DNA of 64,000 nt. Source: Oasisia sp. SBJ-2009. Taxonomy: Eukaryota; Annelida; Polychaeta; Sabellida; Siboglinidae. The notes below the pieces were generated by a model. That model was not told where the DNA came from. It searched no databases and worked only from the letters and a program-made list of their open reading frames with translations. Both the position numbers and the translations under genes were made by a program. Positions 61,971 to 64,000 of the stretch are shown here, piece after piece. The DNA lies in NCBI GenBank assembly GCA_964017155.1, contig OZ024857.1, positions 26,423,396 to 26,487,395 of the forward strand, given 5' to 3'. Position 1 is the first letter of the stretch, and every line of letters starts with the position of its first letter.

Positions 61971-62475
61971 CTAACCACTAAACTGTCCCATTAGTCGCTG
62001 TGAAGCCTTGATAGACATCTTCCCTTGTTCCTGAGTCACGTACATCGCAGCGATGATGTTGAGGCCAAACAAAGCCACGATGGGAACATGGATGGGTCGT
62101 AGCATCCTTGCATGCATTTGCATGAATCCAGACCAGTCCGGGGGCATTGCAACGGTGTGAAAAGTCTTACTGAGTGCAGTACACCCCAACAGTGACAACA
62201 GTATCGGCTGAAAGAAGCCAAAGCCGGCTTGTAGGCAGCCAGCACGTATTTCTGCACACAGCGGGCAGTTGATGCGGTCAGCAGTGATGGGTACTGTCAC
62301 CAGGACAGCCTGGAACGCAGCAGTCGTCAGAAATGGTACGACTATCACTGGAGCGTACGAGATATAGCGGCCGTATGTTCGTAGTTTGAACTGCTGTCGA
62401 TAGTAGTAGTTGAGCAGAACTCCGGACAAGGAGGCAATACCTCCTGTGATTAAATTGCCAAAAGTCAGAGGCCAC
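61971..62475 (-). CDS. TMEM126A/B-like mitochondrial membrane protein, 3' exon (partial)
   Basis: Acceptor CTCTTTCAG at 62476/62475; one base then 167 codons to TAG at 61973-61971. Starts WPLTFGNLITGG and contains VVPFLTTAAFQAVLVTVPIT, then a NCPLCAEIRAG loop with the paired cysteines typical of the TMEM126 family, followed by further hydrophobic segments (FGFFQPILLSLLG; IHVPIVALFGLNIIAAMYV). Family members sit in the inner mitochondrial membrane and act in complex I assembly. The 5' exon or exons were not recognised between 62476 and 64000 and may lie beyond the window. Whether it is the A or B type cannot be told. Confidence 0.88.
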
Positions 62476-63029
62476 CTGAAAGAGAGGTTGATTTTGTCAG
62501 TTCATTGTTACAGTGCAACAGATTCAAATTTACTTGATCAGTTGAACTTCTCAGGAACAGTTTTACGAGTTTATTTCAATGAAGGTACATGTGAATGGAA
62601 AACAATATCTGCAGAAAAATGCCATGTAATGATATAATGTGCATGTGGATTACAGAAAATTACAATGAATCCACCAGTTAAGTGCATCATAGATAACTTG
62701 GATTACTTCAGATGTGCATTTCAAAGCAAAACTAAAATCTGGTGTACAAAAAGGATAGCTAAATTCATCATTGGTATTCTTGTTACAATGTTATTACTCT
62801 TTGGCAGAAAATACCTCAACTCAACTTGACAAAACATTATGTGTCATTCTTATGCTTTAACAAAAAATTTCTGCCATTCAATGTGTCTGCTGATGCTAAA
62901 TGAACAAAGCCTTGCTATTTACTGACTACATTGCATCCCATTGGCAAACTAGAACTACACTATATGTATGCAGAAACTTATGGAATCAAAGGATATCACA
63001 GTTTCTGTTTCAATCCAATATAATGTGTG

Positions 63030-63084
<55 letters not shown>

Positions 63085-63219
63085 AGGTGTCCTGCTAATC
63101 TACATTTCATCTGACTAAAAACCTTGAGAACCAAAGTGTGCATATAAAGGAGCCATGACTGTTTTACATATATTATATATACATACACACATATATATAT
63201 ATATATATAAATCTAAAGG
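62476..63219. other. Upstream intron/flank of the TMEM126-like gene
   Basis: (TA)n at 63032-63080 and a shorter (AT)n at 63191-63209. No exon recognised. Confidence 0.4.
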
Positions 63220-63997
63220 CAGCTTATGTCGACCAGTGCCTGGAGGACCGGCTTATGTAGACCAGGCATATTTTTTTATTGAATACATTTTCCAAAGATG
63301 TAAAACTGGAACATTGTTTCTAATACTAATGTTTAACACATAATGAAATATTTCAATAAATAAGGTATATGCAAAACAATCGGTTTACATAAAACCGCAT
63401 ATGCACAAATGCCGATTTATGTAGACCGGAGCAACGCATGAACAATATATTTACTATAAATCCAGGTTAGTCGCTGGAGGCGCCGATATATGCAACTAGG
63501 GTCTAGTTGCGTATTAGCGCCTCTGGCGACTAACGTGGATTTGTGGAAGCCCATATTCGAGGGATCTATCGGTTCGCAACAAAGACAAAATGCAAGTTTT
63601 ACTAATTTACACATAATAATATTGCATTTTGCATCAGTATGAAGCATATCATACACTGAACACGAAACTCTAACCCTTCGTTCGGTATATACCATAAATA
63701 TAGATTTATAAGAACTTGGACCCGGTATACATAACCCAGCACACAATATACTCAAAAATATGCACGGCGCAGGAAAAAACATGCTCAAAATCACTTAAGA
63801 TGTTGTTCATTTAAAAATTAATTACGCACAATACTTCACTGACATATTAGCTGTGTGCACAAGCAATGGTACTGATAAATTCAATTGTGTTAGTTGTGAA
63901 GTAACACGTCGAATCTTTATGTAGACCAGTTTTGGTCTACATAAAACAGCGGTCTACATAAGCCGGTCCTATATGCATAATCGGTCGACATAAGCTG
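63220..63997. mobile_element. Nested palindromic (foldback-type) element, about 778 bp
   Basis: Outer inverted repeat CAGCTTATGTCGACC / GGTCGACATAAGCTG (63220-63234, 63983-63997) and an inner perfect 19-bp pair GGACCGGCTTATGTAGACC / GGTCTACATAAGCCGGTCC (63245-63263, 63951-63969). More TTATGTAGACC-type words in both orientations lie at 63381-63397, 63414-63429 and 63916-63944, the last a 13-bp-stem hairpin with a 3-nt loop. A second long hairpin fills 63458-63542. No transposase frame. No target duplication could be defined, and the element may continue past the window. Confidence 0.75.
63458..63542. repeat. Long imperfect hairpin
   Basis: Arms of about 26 bp (AAATCCAGGTTAGTCGCTGG... and its near complement ending CGTGGATTT) enclose a second small inverted repeat GCAACTA/TAGTTGC. 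It lies in the centre of the palindromic element. Confidence 0.85.
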
Positions 63998-64000
63998 GAG

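Noticed and set aside
63417..63794. 125-codon minus-strand frame as a missing TMEM126-like 5' exon
   Set aside because: It lies wholly inside the palindromic element, crosses its central hairpin and has no TMEM126 features.

Overview
This is a metazoan nuclear window: spliced genes with GT-AG introns, very long introns, non-LTR retrotransposon debris, a tRNA-derived SINE, MITE-like elements and a heavy load of micro- and minisatellites. The gene content (VHL, a TMEM126-type protein, a receptor-type KIM tyrosine phosphatase and a multi-copy peptide precursor) suits a lophotrochozoan, most likely a mollusc. That placement is an inference; nothing here fixes the species. Most open frames in the window are simple-repeat translations. 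The real genes had to be rebuilt from splice sites and reading phase.

Four genes are supported. (1) Plus strand, about 4.3-12.4 kb: a secreted peptide-hormone-like precursor. A TATA box and a probable untranslated first exon (to 4434) precede a signal-peptide exon (10169-10289) and a large exon (11501-12219). The 279-residue product has five C-x8-C-[F/Y] modules separated by dibasic sites. (2) Minus strand, 57697 to 21272: a 16-exon receptor-type tyrosine phosphatase of the PTPRR/PTPN5/PTPN7 (KIM-PTP) class. The joined frame closes exactly to 779 residues: signal peptide, ectodomain, one membrane helix, kinase-interaction motif and a complete catalytic domain. (3) Plus strand, 59404-60683: a two-coding-exon VHL homologue of 159 residues, head-to-head with the phosphatase. 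(4) Minus strand, 61971-62475: the 3' coding exon of a TMEM126A/B-like mitochondrial membrane protein, tail-to-tail with VHL; its 5' part was not found.

The rest is repeat-rich. 1-4 kb has a SINE and a hairpin MITE-like element just upstream of the peptide-gene promoter. 5.9-8.6 kb is a 35-bp minisatellite inside intron 1, and 9.4-10.0 kb is a compound microsatellite abutting the start-codon exon. 12.4-20.6 kb is intergenic, with a LINE fragment, a dispersed repeat and a 77-bp array. The 36-kb phosphatase gene carries at least five LINE-derived pieces or tails, a TIR element, a 0.9-kb polypurine intron and many arrays. The right edge (63.2-64.0 kb) is a nested palindromic element.

Points of most interest: the five-module precursor; a 68-bp satellite that appears to have grown out of the 3' splice site of the exon encoding the phosphatase catalytic loop; a 54-bp in-frame duplication that copies a splice donor; and two similar-sized palindromic elements (about 770 bp) built from short motifs repeated in both orientations.
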